Assembly (NCBI RefSeq): GCF_023634065.1
Contig: NZ_JALKCV010000014.1
Location: 1-64,000 of the forward strand
Origin: Microbulbifer litoralis
GTDB taxonomy: Bacteria; Pseudomonadota; Gammaproteobacteria; Pseudomonadales; Cellvibrionaceae
Direction of reading: 5' to 3'
Length of the DNA: 64,000 bases
How positions within the stretch are numbered: position 1 is the stretch's first letter; every line of letters starts with the position of its first letter. The notes beneath the pieces are model-generated. The model was not told the origin of the DNA, did no database searches, and worked only from the letters and a program-made list of their open reading frames with translations. The position numbers and the translations under genes were made by a program. Of the stretch, positions 8,161 through 18,400 are shown piece after piece.

Positions 8161-8412
8161 TACCTGTAGAGTCTAGCGGTCGAAGGTGCCGGATTGATTG
8201 GTCTTTGTGATGGGATTCATGCCTTGTGGTTGGTGTTGCTTATTGGTAAGCAGAACGGGGCGTATAATCCATTGTTCAGGTGGAATAGCTCGGGCGGCGT
8301 TCTTGTTTAAATACCATGACACATAGTGCGCTGACCGCACTGTGCAACCTGCCGCTCAAAGTTCTGGGAAACCAGTTTAGTTCGGGAAAACTACCGCACA
8401 GAAAGCCGGGCA

Positions 8413-8439
8413 CAAAAAAGCCCCGGCAATGCCGGGGCT
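8413..8439 (-). terminator. Rho-independent terminator of the TSP3 lipoprotein gene
   Basis: On the minus strand AGCCCCGGC-ATT-GCCGGGGCT is followed by TTTTTTG: a perfect 9-bp GC stem with a U-run, about 50 bases after the stop codon of the gene at 8489-12814. Confidence 0.9.
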
Positions 8440-8488
8440 CAAGCAGTGGCCCGTTCAGCCTTCGGGCCAGAGGAGTCTCGCTGTCAGG

Positions 8489-11400
8489 TCAGGGTGCCAC
8501 CGGGGCCACACAGGCCGAGTAGACATCCGTCTGGTTCAGCAGGCCAACCAGTGCTCCCACGTTGATCTGTACCTGGTTGAAGCTGCCGCTGGTCTCGAAC
8601 ACCACCAGCCCGCGGTCGCCGCCGCCCAGCAGGCTGAGCGCCAGCAGGCTGCCACCGGTTTCACTGTCCACCACTGTACCGTTCAGCAGCGTGGTGAGGG
8701 TGAAGGATTCCAGCAGGGCCAGGTCGATGATGGTGCCCGGGTTTTCCACTACGAAGCCGACGCGGTTGCTGCCGGTATAGGTAGTGTCTGTGTCTTCCAC
8801 CCGGACAAAGCCACTTCCAGTCACGCCAACCGGGACTGAGACGCGTGCCGCATTGTCGAGGTTGGCATCGATCACGTTGCCTTCATCGCTGACGGAACAC
8901 AGCAGGCAGACTCCCGCGATGCCGTCAGTGGCTGTAGCATTGGGCAGCAGGATCGGCTCGTACTGCTGGCCGGGTCCGCAGGAGGCGAAGTCGGGATCGC
9001 ACACATCACCGATACCGTCGCCATCCGTATCCAGCTGGTCTGCGTTGGCAACATCCGGACAGTTGTCGACGTCGTTGTTGACGCCATCGCCGTCGCGGTC
9101 ATCGTCGCAGGCATTGCCGATGCCATCGCCGTCCAGGTCGCCCTGGCCGGGGTTGGGCACAACGGGGCAGTTGTCGCTGCCATTTTCGACACCGTCGCCA
9201 TCGAGGTCGTTGTCGCAGGCGTCGCCGATACCGTCGCCGTCTGTGTCGGCCTGGTCGGCGTTGGGAGTCATCGGGCAGTTGTCACCGCCGTTGTTCACTC
9301 CGTCGCCGTCGGCGTCGTTGTCGCAGGCATCACCGATACCGTCGCCATCTGCATCCGCCTGGTCGGCATTGGCAATTAGCGGGCAGTTGTCGTTGCCGTC
9401 GTCGACACCGTCGCCGTCGTCGTCGGTATCGCAGGCATCGCCCAGGCCGTCGCCGTCTGCATCCGCCTGGTCGGCGTTGGGGACGAGCGGGCAATTATCC
9501 GCGCCGTCGTCGACACCGTCGTTGTCGTCGTCGGTATCGCAGACATCGCCGAGGCCGTCACCGTCCGCATCCAGCTGGTCGGCATTGGAGACGAGCGGGC
9601 AGTTGTCCGCGCCATCGTCGACGCCGTCGCCGTCGTCGTCGTTGTCGCAGGCATCGCCGCTGCCGTCGCCGTCCGTATCCGTCTGGTCGGCATTGGAGAT
9701 GAGCGGGCAGTTGTCGTTGCCGTCGGTAACGCCGTCGCCGTCGTCGTCGTTGTCGCAGGCATCGCCAAGGCCGTCGCCGTCGCTATCCGTCTGTGCGGAG
9801 TTTGCGACCAACGGGCAGTTGTCGTTGCCGTCGTCAACGCCGTCGCCGTCGTCGTCAGTGTCACAGGCGTCGCCGATGCCGTCGCCGTCCAGGTCTTCCT
9901 GGCCGGGGTTGGGTACGGCCGGGCAGTTGTCGGCTGAGTCCGGTACACCGTCGCCGTCCTGGTCGGTAAAGCCATCGCAGGCATCGCCGATGCCGTCGCC
10001 GTCCGTGTCGGCCTGGTCGGTATTGGCCACCAGCGGACAGTTGTCGTCGCCGTCGCCAACGGTGTCGTTGTCGTCGTCGCCGTCACAGGCGTCGCCGAGA
10101 CCGTCGCCGTCGGTGTCGGTCTGGTCGGCGTTGGCGGTCAGCGGGCAGTTGTCGTTGCCGTCGTCGACGCCGTCGCCGTCGTCGTCGCCGTCACAGGCGT
10201 CGCCGATACCGTCGCCGTCCGTATCGGACTGGTCGGCATTGGCTACCAGCGGGCAGTTGTCCGCGCCATCGTCGACGCCGTCGTTATCGTCGTCGGTGTC
10301 GCAGGCATCGCCGATGCCGTCGCCGTCAGCGTCGGCCTGGTCCGGGTTGGCAACTGCCGGGCAGTTGTCATTGCCATCGGGGGTGCCGTCGCCGTCGTCG
10401 TCGGTGTCACAGGCGTCGCCCAGGCCGTCGCCATCCAGGTCTTCCTGGTTGGGGTTGGCCACAGCCGGGCAGTTGTCGTTGCCGTCGTCGACGCCGTCGT
10501 TGTCGTCGTCGTTGTCACAGGCATCGCCAATGCCGTCTCCATCGGTATCCGCCTGGTCGGCATTGGAAACCATCGGGCAGTTGTCGTTGCCGTCCTCGAC
10601 GCCGTCACCGTCGTCGTCGTTGTCACAGGCATCGCCCACGCCATCGCCATCGGTGTCGGTCTGGTCGGCATTGGCCACGGCCGGGCAGTTGTCGTTGCCG
10701 TCGTCGATGCCGTCGCCGTCGTCATCGTCGTCGCAGGCATCGCCGATGCCGTCGCCGTCGGTGTCGATCTGGCTCGGGTTGACCACCAGCGGACAATTGT
10801 CGTTGCCGTCGTCATTGCCATCGCCGTCGTCATCGTTGTCGCAGGCGTCGCCGAGGCCATCGCCGTCGGTGTCGGTCTGGTCCGGGTTGGGCACTGCGGG
10901 ACAGTTGTCCGCGCCGTCATCGGTACCGTCATTGTCGGTGTCGGAATCGTCGTCGCAAGCGTCGCCGATGCCGTCGCCGTCCTGGTCTTCCTGGCCCGGG
11001 TTGTCGACCAACGGGCAGTTATCCACACCGTCGTTCACGCTGTCGTCGTCGTCATCGTTGTCGCAGACATCGCCGATGCCGTCGCCGTCGGTGTCGGTCT
11101 GGTCCGGATTGGGCACGGTCGGGCAGTTGTCGTCGCCGTTGTCGGTGCCGTCGCCGTCGGTGTCGCCGTCACAGGCGTCGCCGATGCCGTCGTTGTCGGC
11201 ATCCTCCTGGCCGGGATTGGCCACCAGCGGGCAGTTGTCGTTGCCGTCGTCGACGCCGTCACCGTCGGTGTCGGTTTCGCAGGCATCGCCGATACCGTCA
11301 CCGTCCAGATCTTCCTGGCCGGCGTTGGCAATCATCGGGCAGTTGTCGACATCGTCGTTGACGCCGTCACCGTCGGTGTCGTCGTCGCAGGCGTCGCCGA

Positions 11401-12814
11401 TACCGTCGCCGTCCTGGTCGCCCTGGCCGGGATTGGGAAAGAGCGGGCAGTTGTCGTTGCCGTCGTCGACACCGTCGTTGTCGTCGTCGTTGTCACAGAC
11501 GTCGCCGATACCGTCGCTGTCCACGTCGAGCTGGAGCGGGTTGGGTGTCAGCGGGCAGTTGTCGATGCCGTCATCAGTGCCGTCGCCGTCGTCGTCGGTG
11601 TCGCAGGCGTCGCCGATACCGTCGCCATCCAGGTCTGACTGGCCGGCGTTGGCGGTCGTCGGGCAGTTGTCGTTGCCGTCATCGATACCGTCGCCGTCGT
11701 CGTCATCGTCACAGGCATCGCCGATGCCGTCGCCGTCCAGGTCTGCCTGGTTCGGGTTGGGAACGCTCGGGCAGTTGTCGTCGCCGTCGTCGACACCATC
11801 GTTGTCGCCGTCATTGTTGTTGTCGCAGGCGTCGCCGATGCCGTCGCCATCCGTGTCCAGTTGATCCGGGTTGGCGACTGCGGGGCAGTTGTCGTTGCCA
11901 TCGTCGACACCGTCGCCGTCGTCGTCGGTGTCGCAGGCATCGCCAATGCCGTCGCCGTCGGTATCGGTCTGGTCGGCGTTGGCCACTGCCGGGCAGTTGT
12001 CGTTGCCGTCGTCGACGCCGTCACCGTCGTCGTCGTTGTCGCAGGCATCACCGGTGCCGTCGCCATCCGTGTCCAGTTGGTCCGGGTTGGCCACAGCCGG
12101 GCAGTTGTCGTTGCCGTCGTCGACACCGTCGCCGTCACCGTCGCCGTCACAGGCATCGCCAATGCCATCGCCATCGGCATCTTCCTGGTCCGGATTGGGG
12201 ATGTTCGGGCAGTTGTCCATGGTGTTGGTCACGCCGTCGCCGTCGCGATCATTGTCGCAGGCGTCGCCGATGCCGTCGCCATCGGTGTCGGTCTGGCTGT
12301 TGTTGGCGACCAGCGGGCAGTTGTCGTTGTCATCGTCGACACCGTCACCATCGTCGTCGTCATCACAGGCATCGCCGGTGCCGTCGCCGTCCTGGTCCGC
12401 CTGGTCGGCGTTGGGGATATTCGGGCAGTTGTCATTGCCGTCTCCGACGCCGTCGTCATCCCCGTCCTGGCTGTTGTCACGCGGCTCGCCGAGGTCGCAG
12501 GCATCGCCCTGGCCGTCGCCATCGCTGTCCTTCTGCTCGGGGTTGCCGACATCGGGGCAGTTGTCGTCACCGTTGTCGACGCCATCGCCGTCGCGGTCGT
12601 CATCGCAGACATTGCCGACGAGATCGCCATCCCAGTCGAGCTGGTCGATATTGGATGTCTGCGGGCAGTTGTCCACATCGTCGTGAATCGTATCGCCGTC
12701 CGCATCGGCGTATTCGGCGGTGTTGCCCCTGGTCGATGGTCCGTTGCCGTCGGCATCACAGCCGGACAGCACCGCCATCGCCAGGGCGAAGAACAGTATT
12801 GGGGTTCGTGTCAT
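8489..12814 (-). CDS. Giant thrombospondin type 3 repeat lipoprotein
   Basis: 1441 residues. I start at the ATG at 12814 because GGGAG lies 8 bases upstream and the protein then begins with a lipoprotein signal whose lipobox is VLSGC (Cys about residue 18). From roughly residue 40 to 1270 there are about 34 thrombospondin type 3 repeats of ~36 residues, each with a DNCP and aspartate ladders of the form DxDGDGxGDACD, which bind calcium in this family. Several linkers differ (for example one carries SQDGDDDG and another GFTDQDGDG). The last ~165 residues are a different domain with five cysteines and hydrophobic beta strands ([22 protein letters not shown]), which resembles C-terminal domains found on other bacterial TSP3-repeat proteins. 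It is probably an outer-membrane-anchored, calcium-stiffened surface stalk. GC-rich compared with its neighbours. Confidence 0.85.
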   Translation of the reverse strand: MTRTPILFFALAMAVLSGCDADGNGPSTRGNTAEYADADGDTIHDDVDNCPQTSNIDQLDWDGDLVGNVCDDDRDGDGVDNGDDNCPDVGNPEQKDSDGDGQGDACDLGEPRDNSQDGDDDGVGDGNDNCPNIPNADQADQDGDGTGDACDDDDDGDGVDDDNDNCPLVANNSQTDTDGDGIGDACDNDRDGDGVTNTMDNCPNIPNPDQEDADGDGIGDACDGDGDGDGVDDGNDNCPAVANPDQLDTDGDGTGDACDNDDDGDGVDDGNDNCPAVANADQTDTDGDGIGDACDTDDDGDGVDDGNDNCPAVANPDQLDTDGDGIGDACDNNNDGDNDGVDDGDDNCPSVPNPNQADLDGDGIGDACDDDDDGDGIDDGNDNCPTTANAGQSDLDGDGIGDACDTDDDGDGTDDGIDNCPLTPNPLQLDVDSDGIGDVCDNDDDNDGVDDGNDNCPLFPNPGQGDQDGDGIGDACDDDTDGDGVNDDVDNCPMIANAGQEDLDGDGIGDACETDTDGDGVDDGNDNCPLVANPGQEDADNDGIGDACDGDTDGDGTDNGDDNCPTVPNPDQTDTDGDGIGDVCDNDDDDDSVNDGVDNCPLVDNPGQEDQDGDGIGDACDDDSDTDNDGTDDGADNCPAVPNPDQTDTDGDGLGDACDNDDDGDGNDDGNDNCPLVVNPSQIDTDGDGIGDACDDDDDGDGIDDGNDNCPAVANADQTDTDGDGVGDACDNDDDGDGVEDGNDNCPMVSNADQADTDGDGIGDACDNDDDNDGVDDGNDNCPAVANPNQEDLDGDGLGDACDTDDDGDGTPDGNDNCPAVANPDQADADGDGIGDACDTDDDNDGVDDGADNCPLVANADQSDTDGDGIGDACDGDDDGDGVDDGNDNCPLTANADQTDTDGDGLGDACDGDDDNDTVGDGDDNCPLVANTDQADTDGDGIGDACDGFTDQDGDGVPDSADNCPAVPNPGQEDLDGDGIGDACDTDDDGDGVDDGNDNCPLVANSAQTDSDGDGLGDACDNDDDGDGVTDGNDNCPLISNADQTDTDGDGSGDACDNDDDGDGVDDGADNCPLVSNADQLDADGDGLGDVCDTDDDNDGVDDGADNCPLVPNADQADADGDGLGDACDTDDDGDGVDDGNDNCPLIANADQADADGDGIGDACDNDADGDGVNNGGDNCPMTPNADQADTDGDGIGDACDNDLDGDGVENGSDNCPVVPNPGQGDLDGDGIGNACDDDRDGDGVNNDVDNCPDVANADQLDTDGDGIGDVCDPDFASCGPGQQYEPILLPNATATDGIAGVCLLCSVSDEGNVIDANLDNAARVSVPVGVTGSGFVRVEDTDTTYTGSNRVGFVVENPGTIIDLALLESFTLTTLLNGTVVDSETGGSLLALSLLGGGDRGLVVFETSGSFNQVQINVGALVGLLNQTDVYSACVAPVAP
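8996..12720. repeat. Tandem ~108-bp coding repeat array
   Basis: The DNA behind the TSP3 repeats: about 34 units of roughly 105-111 bp, each marked by GGGCAGTTGTC and by GCATCGCCGATGCCGTCGCC-like blocks on the plus strand. Units are similar enough for recombination to change their number. The bias also creates long false open frames on both strands. Confidence 0.9.
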
Positions 12815-13314
12815 GAGTTGTATCTCCCGGGAGCGAACTTCCATCTCGCTCATCATTGCCAGGTAGGGCTTCGGGGGATGTAAGGTGTGGTTTTGCGACA
12901 TTGCGAATTGCACTTACACGGGGTCCGTGCGGACCGCGGCAAATGAATCCGTTGTAGAGGCAGGCGTTCGCAGTAACCACGGCCCAACTTCCCTGTTCAG
13001 CCGTGTTCGCCCCGTTTGGATGGGGGCAATAAACCGGGGGGGCCCGGTGCGGAAATCCCTATCCGCATCAGCAGTTTTAGGCCAATACTACACGAGCGTC
13101 TAAAAACTGGCGGGAAAACAACCTTTATTAGTCCGGAGGGTGGGCCGGGGACTCTGGTTGAGGCGTCGATTTTCTCTTTCCGGTAGAGGGATTAAATGAC
13201 CTGATCCACTTGGTGGTCGCGGAACCGTTCTTTGGCCTTACGGGTGACGATGGGCCGTATACCCGGCCGTTCTGCCTCGGCGCGGTTCGAAGTGTTGTCG
13301 ATTGTGCTGAGAAC
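12815..13314. other. Intergenic region upstream of the TSP3 gene
   Basis: No gene I can support. It should hold the promoter of the TSP3 lipoprotein. A 175-codon open frame on the minus strand (13128-13655) reads through a mobile repeat and has no recognisable domain, so I discount it. Confidence 0.4.
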
Positions 13315-13478
13315 CTGGTATGCCGTACGGGAAGTTCGCAATCAGTTCGCTGCGCCAAAGCGCCCAGCTCTGCGTTGAGAAAACTTGAAATAACCCTGCT
13401 GTTCCAGTGCTTTCTCGCCTGGACCTGAACGCTGTGGCTCTGGTCCTTTGTTCGAGAACTTCCCGCGCAGCACACTAA
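13315..13478. repeat. 164-bp MITE-like element, diverged copy
   Basis: Exactly 164 bp, in inverted orientation relative to the 54291 copy, with degenerate ends (CTGG and CTAA in place of CTAG). The central segment reading AGGCGAGAAAGC, then TTATTTCAAG, then TTTCTCAACGCAGAGCTGGG on the other strand is conserved with copies at 42665 and 54291. The ends still pair: GCGGGAAGTTC against GAACTTCCCG. Confidence 0.85.
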
Positions 13479-13638
13479 CCCGGATATTTCACCGGGGGCC
13501 ACGATGATCGCGTCGAGATCTGTGCGCTCAGTGCATTTTGGATGAAAAACATCCTTGTTTTTCACCCGTTGTTTGACGGAATTTTTTCTGAAAATATTCT
13601 TGGTCAGCCGAAAAACGACGCCTGCGGGAGTGCACGAT

Positions 13639-14169
13639 TCAGAGAGATACGACAAACACTGCGGGTCCAGAAAGTGATGTCAGGCCATCGGGTGTGAAGC
13701 ATGTAGTTAAATCGCCGATGACGGTCACTTGAGTTATCGTGGAGGACCCAAGGAACTTCCCTGAAGTTATCGTTCCTGTTCCTACTAAGACATTTTGTCC
13801 ATTAATATAGGATATTGTAAAATTTATGGATTCCTGGCTGGATTCTCCGGTGTTCCAGATTATATCGACGGTGGCAGTGCTGCTATTGATTAGGTCGTTG
13901 CAGGAGCGGGAAATAGTAGCTGAAGCAGTGCGTAGTCCTGAGGTGATTTCCGGATCGGAAATGGAAGTGCAGTTCATTGGCGCATAGAGAGAGAAGTCAA
14001 CTGTCTGCTCCTGATTAGTGAGTCCGGGTGTGTAGGTGACCTGTTGCGTTCCGGAGCAGGTTATGCTGGTGGTGGTTGGCAAGGGAAAGCATGGCATGGC
14101 TATTGAATATAGAAAAACACCTATACTGAATAGGGCACGATTTAAATTTATCTTGTTTCTAGGGTTCAT
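13639..14169 (-). CDS. Small secreted four-cysteine family protein (copy 6)
   Basis: 176 residues, starting at 14169 with GGAGA about 10 bases upstream. Residues 1 to about 29 form a signal peptide. The mature part: ITCSG, YTPGLT, a second Cys in MNCTSI, RSCNDL, IWNTGE, SGKFLGS, a last Cys in TTCFTPDGL, then SGPAVF. It is closest to copy 3 at 3167-3718, sharing ISRSCNDL/LSRSCNDL, SDPEITSG/SNPTIISA and DGLTSL. It is thus a family member stranded beyond the large TSP3 gene, which marks the outer edge of the block. Function unknown. Confidence 0.75.
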   Translation of the reverse strand: MNPRNKINLNRALFSIGVFLYSIAMPCFPLPTTTSITCSGTQQVTYTPGLTNQEQTVDFSLYAPMNCTSISDPEITSGLRTASATISRSCNDLINSSTATVDIIWNTGESSQESINFTISYINGQNVLVGTGTITSGKFLGSSTITQVTVIGDLTTCFTPDGLTSLSGPAVFVVSL

Positions 14170-15630
14170 CGATTTTTTGTCTCCAGTTCTTAAGTTCTCG
14201 GGATTCTTGATTATGATGCTTGTTGGGATGTTTGTTTGAATTTTTGCAGGTTTTTATCTTCGTTTTGGGATATCTCTGTATTTGCAGAGGTTAATGTGTG
14301 AGTGTCGGTAAATCGTGGGCGGAGAAATCACTTGGGTCGACAAGAAAAAACGCTGCAGTGGTCGATCTCGGTGCCCATCGGCATAAGGCTGAGTTTATTT
14401 GATTCGCAGCCTTCTGCATGATCTTAATGCTTTTCAGGGTGAATGATATTTATTGCTCCTTTAGAATCCATCAATAGACGAATTTATTTTGTTGGTCGGT
14501 AGGTTGTAACCTTTTATTTTTAGTTCTATGTCTGAGTTTTTTCCAGTGAGTGGAGCTTTCGATAAATGGCTTTGGCGCGATTGTGCTTGCCTTCCATGGG
14601 AAGAAAAACAAGCGTTAAAACAGCGCGACTATAGGAAACCATTTTTCATAAGATCGGTAAGCACTTTAGCCTCTTGAAATATACGCCAGTAACTCTATGA
14701 GCATCCAACAAAATTATTTTTCACCGTGAAGCAGGAAGGTCGACTGCCTGAAACCCCCAATCTCCCAGGAATATCTTTATGATTTCCAGGTGCGCACAAA
14801 CCAAGTGTCAGGCTCAGGAGGCGAGCTTGGCGTTGAGAAAACCCATGGTGTATGGAAGTCGAGCAGGTATGCTGGTCTGTAGGTGCATTGCCGTACCAGT
14901 CCTTGGCACGACAATGCAGAGATTTACCTCGTCCTTGAGGTTTTACACCGGCTTGTGAAGGGTCGGTGTGCCGAAGGCGAACTTCACTGTTTATCCGAGC
15001 ACTCGTTCAAATGATTTTCCTTTCCATGGTGAGTTGGATGTTTGTTGAGGAATTTACTGGTCATCTAATGTGGCAAAGAATTATTCTGTGATTTTTCGGG
15101 GCGCAGAAAATTTCTCTCTACCATCTAAATGGTTATCTAGTAAATTTTTCCTATAGAGTGTTTAGTTGAACTTTTGTACTAGTCAACATGTTGGCGGGAG
15201 TTGCTCTTATTCTGTTACGCCGTTAAAGGTTGGCGTGCACTTTTTACAGGGACGATTTTTGAAGGGCATATATATGAACTTCATGTGCTGATCGAATTTT
15301 CGACAGTTGGTCGTCTCAGGGGCGGGAGCGGTGTATGTGGAGAGTCGTTGCCGGAGGGCGGTTCGGAGCCAATCGGTATTATCTGAGCAGGCTGTAGGTT
15401 TCTTTCTCTGGTCGTCGGTCGCAAATCGGGGCGCCGCGGATCCGCACGGGCGGGCCATGTGGATCTGAGGTGGGGTGGGTTACTCCGGTTTGATGCCGGC
15501 CAGGTAGCCATCCGGCAGGCTGAAGATCAGCGGTGTCAGGCCATCGAAAGGCGCGTGACTGTCAGTTCCGGATATGACTAGTAGAATTCGGCAGCGGCGC
15601 ATAAACTGCTGGCAACTGGAGGAAACAGCC
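14170..15630. other. 1.4-kb AT-rich gap, no gene recognised
   Basis: No open frame here has a domain, a signal peptide and a ribosome site together. Base composition matches the accessory block to the left and changes abruptly at about 15.4 kb to the GC-rich core on the right. A 16-base imperfect dyad CTCTG-N6-CAGAG lies at 14274-14289, about 105 bases upstream of the secreted gene copy 6; its role is unknown. The stretch is probably decayed accessory DNA at an island edge. Confidence 0.4.
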
Positions 15631-17109
15631 GTGCAACTCGATCCCGAAATCTGCGCCAGTGCGCGCCTCGCCCGCGACCGACGTTTCGATGGTCGCTTTT
15701 ATACTGCGGTGAAAACCACGGGTATCTTCTGCCGGCCCATCTGTCCCGCACGGCCGCCGCTGGAACGCAACGTGACCTATTTTGCGACGGCGGTCGAGGC
15801 AGCCAGCGCCGGCTACCGCCCCTGCCTGCGTTGCCGCCCGGACGCGGCGCCGGACAGCCCGGCCTGGGGGCTGGTGTCGACCACCGTGGAGCGGGCGCTG
15901 AAACTGATGCGCAGTGAGCGGGAGGCGCAGTCGATCGAGACCCTGGCGGAGCGCCTCGGCGTCAGTAGCCGCTACCTGCGCCGCCTGTTTGCCGAGCACC
16001 TGGGGATCAGCCCGCTGGCGGTCTGGCAGGCGGAGCGGGCGCTGTTTGCGTTTGGCCTGCTGCGGGATACGGCACTGCCGGTGGCCGAGATCGCCCACGA
16101 GGCCGGTTTCAACAGCCTGCGGCGTTTCAATGGTGTGTTCAAACAGATCTACCGGCGCACGCCCTCGGATGTGCGCCGACAGCAAGCGGGCGGTCGAGGG
16201 CCGCAGCGCGACGCGGATGCCGGCGGGCCCGCGGCAACGCGGCTCTATCTGCATTACCGGCCACCGTTCCACTGGCCACAGTTGCTCGCGTTTTTCCGCG
16301 CCCGCGCCCTGGCCGGCGTGGAGCAGGTGGACGGGGATGTCTACCGGCGCAGTTTTGCCGTGAACGATGCGCGCGGCGTGCTGCAGGTGTCGGACGATGC
16401 GGACGGAAAGCGGCTGGTGGTGGACGTCAGCGGCGAGGGTGGTGCGTCGCTGTACCTGGTCAACCAGCGCCTGCGGCGGCTGTTCGACCTGGATGCGGAC
16501 AGCGACCAGATCGGTGCCGTGCTGTCCGGGGACCCGCTGCTGGCACGGGAACTGGCGAAAACACCCGGCGTGCGCCTGCCGGGCGCCTGGGACCCGTTCG
16601 AATACGCGCTGCGCGCGATTCTCGGCCAGCAGATCTCGGTGGCCGCGGCCACCACGATTGCCGGGCGGGTGGCGGCGCGCTACGGCGAATCCTTTACCGA
16701 TGACAGCGGCGCGGAATACCGGCTTTTCCCGTCGGCCGCGCAACTGGCCGGCGCGGACTTCGAGGGAATCGGCCTGACCCGCGCGCGGGCGAGGACGCTG
16801 CGCGAATTTGTCGCGGCGACACTGGATGGCCGGGTGAATTTCGACGAGCAGGACCTGGACCAGTGGTGCACGCAGGTGACACAACTGCCGGGTATCGGCG
16901 ACTGGACTGCCCACTATATCGCCATGCGCGGCCTGTCGATGCCGGATGCGTTCCCGGCCTCGGACCTGGGCATACTGCAGGCCCTGGGCAGCGGTGGTGA
17001 AAAGGCCAAACCGAAACAGGCGCTGGCCCGCGCCGAGCACTGGCGCCCCTGGCGCGCCTATGGCGCCCTGCTGGCGTGGCAATCGCTGAAGAGCGGAGAC
17101 AACGGATGA
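15631..17109 (+). CDS. alkA: Ada-type regulator / AlkA DNA-3-methyladenine glycosylase fusion
   Basis: 492 residues from the GTG at 15631, which has GGAGGAA 6 bases upstream; an ATG at 15574 has no ribosome site. Domains in order: an Ada zinc-binding domain (residues ~5-75) with C34, C38, C65 and C68, where C34 would be the methylphosphotriester acceptor; an AraC-type helix-turn-helix (~100-185); an AlkA N-terminal domain; and a helix-hairpin-helix GPD glycosylase domain (~300-490) with LPGIGDW and a catalytic-type Asp in PASDLGIL. It should sense methylated phosphotriesters, activate alkylation-repair genes and excise 3-methyladenine. It overlaps ogt by four bases (ATGA), so the two are translationally coupled. 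The Ada C-terminal methyltransferase domain is absent; that role is supplied by the separate ogt. Confidence 0.92.
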   Translation: MQLDPEICASARLARDRRFDGRFYTAVKTTGIFCRPICPARPPLERNVTYFATAVEAASAGYRPCLRCRPDAAPDSPAWGLVSTTVERALKLMRSEREAQSIETLAERLGVSSRYLRRLFAEHLGISPLAVWQAERALFAFGLLRDTALPVAEIAHEAGFNSLRRFNGVFKQIYRRTPSDVRRQQAGGRGPQRDADAGGPAATRLYLHYRPPFHWPQLLAFFRARALAGVEQVDGDVYRRSFAVNDARGVLQVSDDADGKRLVVDVSGEGGASLYLVNQRLRRLFDLDADSDQIGAVLSGDPLLARELAKTPGVRLPGAWDPFEYALRAILGQQISVAAATTIAGRVAARYGESFTDDSGAEYRLFPSAAQLAGADFEGIGLTRARARTLREFVAATLDGRVNFDEQDLDQWCTQVTQLPGIGDWTAHYIAMRGLSMPDAFPASDLGILQALGSGGEKAKPKQALARAEHWRPWRAYGALLAWQSLKSGDNG

Positions 17110-17606
17110 TCAACTACGAAATCCATACCACCCCATTCGGGGAAATGCGTATCGCGGCCGGCGAGCGGGGCCTGGTGGCATTGTCGTTTCACCGCGGTGA
17201 ACGGCCGCTGCCCACCGGCGCCGACTGGCAGCGGGGTGCCTCGCCACTGACCGACGAGGCGGCGCGGCAACTGGCCGAATACTTCGCCGGCGAGCGCCGC
17301 GAGTTCGACCTGCCACTGGCGCCGCCGGGCACTGATTTCCAGCGCCGGGTCTGGGACGCGCTGCGGCAGATTCCCTACGGCGAGACCCGCAGCTACCGCC
17401 AGCAGGCAGAGGCGCTCGGCAATCTGAAGGCAATTCGTGCGGTGGCCCGCGCCAACGGCGCCAACCCGATCGCGATCGTCGTACCCTGTCACCGGGTGAT
17501 CGGCGCCGACGGCAGCCTGACCGGCTATGCCGGTGGCCTGGAGATGAAGGCGCGGCTGTTAACGTTGGAGGGGGCGCGTTTCATTCAGCAGGCCGAGCTG
17601 CTGTAG
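17106..17606 (+). CDS. ogt: Methylated-DNA--protein-cysteine methyltransferase
   Basis: 166 residues. It transfers alkyl groups from O6-alkylguanine to its own cysteine. The active site PCHRV is present with C128, preceded by the FQRRVWDALRQIPYGET region that forms the DNA-binding helix-turn-helix. The start at 17106 overlaps the stop of the Ada-AlkA gene (ATGA), and GGAG lies 9 bases upstream. A longer frame starting at 17076 lies inside the upstream gene and is not needed. Length is usual for Ogt proteins. The pair is a complete direct-reversal plus base-excision alkylation repair operon. Confidence 0.95.
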   Translation: MINYEIHTTPFGEMRIAAGERGLVALSFHRGERPLPTGADWQRGASPLTDEAARQLAEYFAGERREFDLPLAPPGTDFQRRVWDALRQIPYGETRSYRQQAEALGNLKAIRAVARANGANPIAIVVPCHRVIGADGSLTGYAGGLEMKARLLTLEGARFIQQAELL

Positions 17607-17665
17607 TCGTTCTTTGGCCTGCGGGGCAGGCTCCCGATATGGATGGACCTGCCAGCTATCGGCAG

Positions 17666-17767
17666 GGCGTAGCCCGGATGGAGGCGCGCAGCGCTGGAAT
17701 CCGGGATTGTGGTGCCGGGCCGCACTCTTGTTTCCCGGATTCCGCTGCGCTCCATCCGGGCTACGCC
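17666..17767. repeat. REP-type palindrome (GTAGCCCGGATG...)
   Basis: Outer arms GGCGTAGCCCGGATGGA and TCCATCCGGGCTACGCC are perfect inverse complements; inner arms carry the GCGCAGCG and AATCCGGG motifs. This is the widespread proteobacterial REP-like sequence, placed after ogt. A lone half-copy is at 23443-23479. A 19-base string GAACTCCGAAACTTGAGTT follows at 17785-17803 and recurs once at 39744-39762. Confidence 0.85.
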
Positions 17768-17869
17768 TTTCGATCCGTAATCTCGAACTCCGAAACTTGA
17801 GTTACTAGCCACGGCCCCTCCGGACCCGGATAATACCCGGCTCATCGTCGACCCCCTGCCGGAGGCCAA

Positions 17870-18400
17870 ATGCTGTACAAACTGGGCGACAAGCAGCCGC
17901 AACTGGAGGGCGAGGGCCATTACATCGCCCCCGGTGCCCACATCATCGGCAACGTGCGGATGCTCAGTCACAGCTCTGTGTGGTTCAACGCCGTGGTGCG
18001 CGGCGACTGTGACCGGATCACCATCGGCGAATACAGCAATGTGCAGGACGGCTCCGTGCTGCACACCGATCCCGATATCCCGCTGACCATCGGTACCGGC
18101 GTGACCATCGGCCACAAGGTGATGCTGCATGGCTGCACCGTCGGCGACTACAGCCTGATCGGTATCAATGCGGTGGTGCTGAACGGCGCGAAGATCGGCA
18201 AATGCTGTATAGTCGGCGCCAACGCGCTGGTGACCGAGAATACCGAGATCCCCGACTACTCGCTGGTGCTCGGCAGCCCCGGGAAGGTGGTCAAATCCCT
18301 GGACGAAGAGACTTTCGAACTGCTCAAGGCCAGTAGCGACCACTACGCGGCCAACGGTCGGCGTTTTGCCGAACAGCTGGAGCCGATTGAAGAATCGTGA
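17870..18400 (+). CDS. yrdA: Gamma-carbonic-anhydrase-like hexapeptide protein
   Basis: 176 residues. A left-handed beta-helix protein of the YrdA/PaaY/CaiE group, built of hexapeptide repeats (for example [26 protein letters not shown]). The metal-binding histidines of the gamma class are present: H65 in SVLHTD, H82 and H87 in [10 protein letters not shown]. Many relatives have no or weak carbonic anhydrase activity, so the reaction is uncertain. It is cytoplasmic, with no signal peptide. The stop overlaps the ATG of the next small gene by one base, so the two are probably cotranscribed. Confidence 0.9.
   Translation: MLYKLGDKQPQLEGEGHYIAPGAHIIGNVRMLSHSSVWFNAVVRGDCDRITIGEYSNVQDGSVLHTDPDIPLTIGTGVTIGHKVMLHGCTVGDYSLIGINAVVLNGAKIGKCCIVGANALVTENTEIPDYSLVLGSPGKVVKSLDEETFELLKASSDHYAANGRRFAEQLEPIEES

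Noticed and set aside
8162-8180. ACCTGTAGAGTCTAGCGGT as a lux box for the gene at 7438-7962
   Set aside because: Only one arm fits well, and it lies inside the remnant of a former coding region. Not better than chance by eye.
8784-11864. Plus-strand open frame of 1026 codons, serine/proline-rich, and similar long frames on both strands to 12.9 kb
   Set aside because: They are shadows of the TSP3 repeat array: GC-rich period-108 DNA lacks stops in other frames. The minus-strand product has a lipobox, ribosome site, terminator and a known repeat; the shadows have none.
8996-12720. Regular direct repeats resembling a CRISPR array
   Set aside because: The unit is ~108 bp, wholly coding, with no unique spacers and no cas genes nearby.
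13128-13655. Minus-strand open frame of 175 codons
   Set aside because: It runs straight through the 164-bp mobile element and has no domain or signal peptide.
14700-15000. Possible transposase remnant (a minus-strand MGFLNAKLAS string)
   Set aside because: Only about ten codons in an open context; no further transposase motif in any frame.
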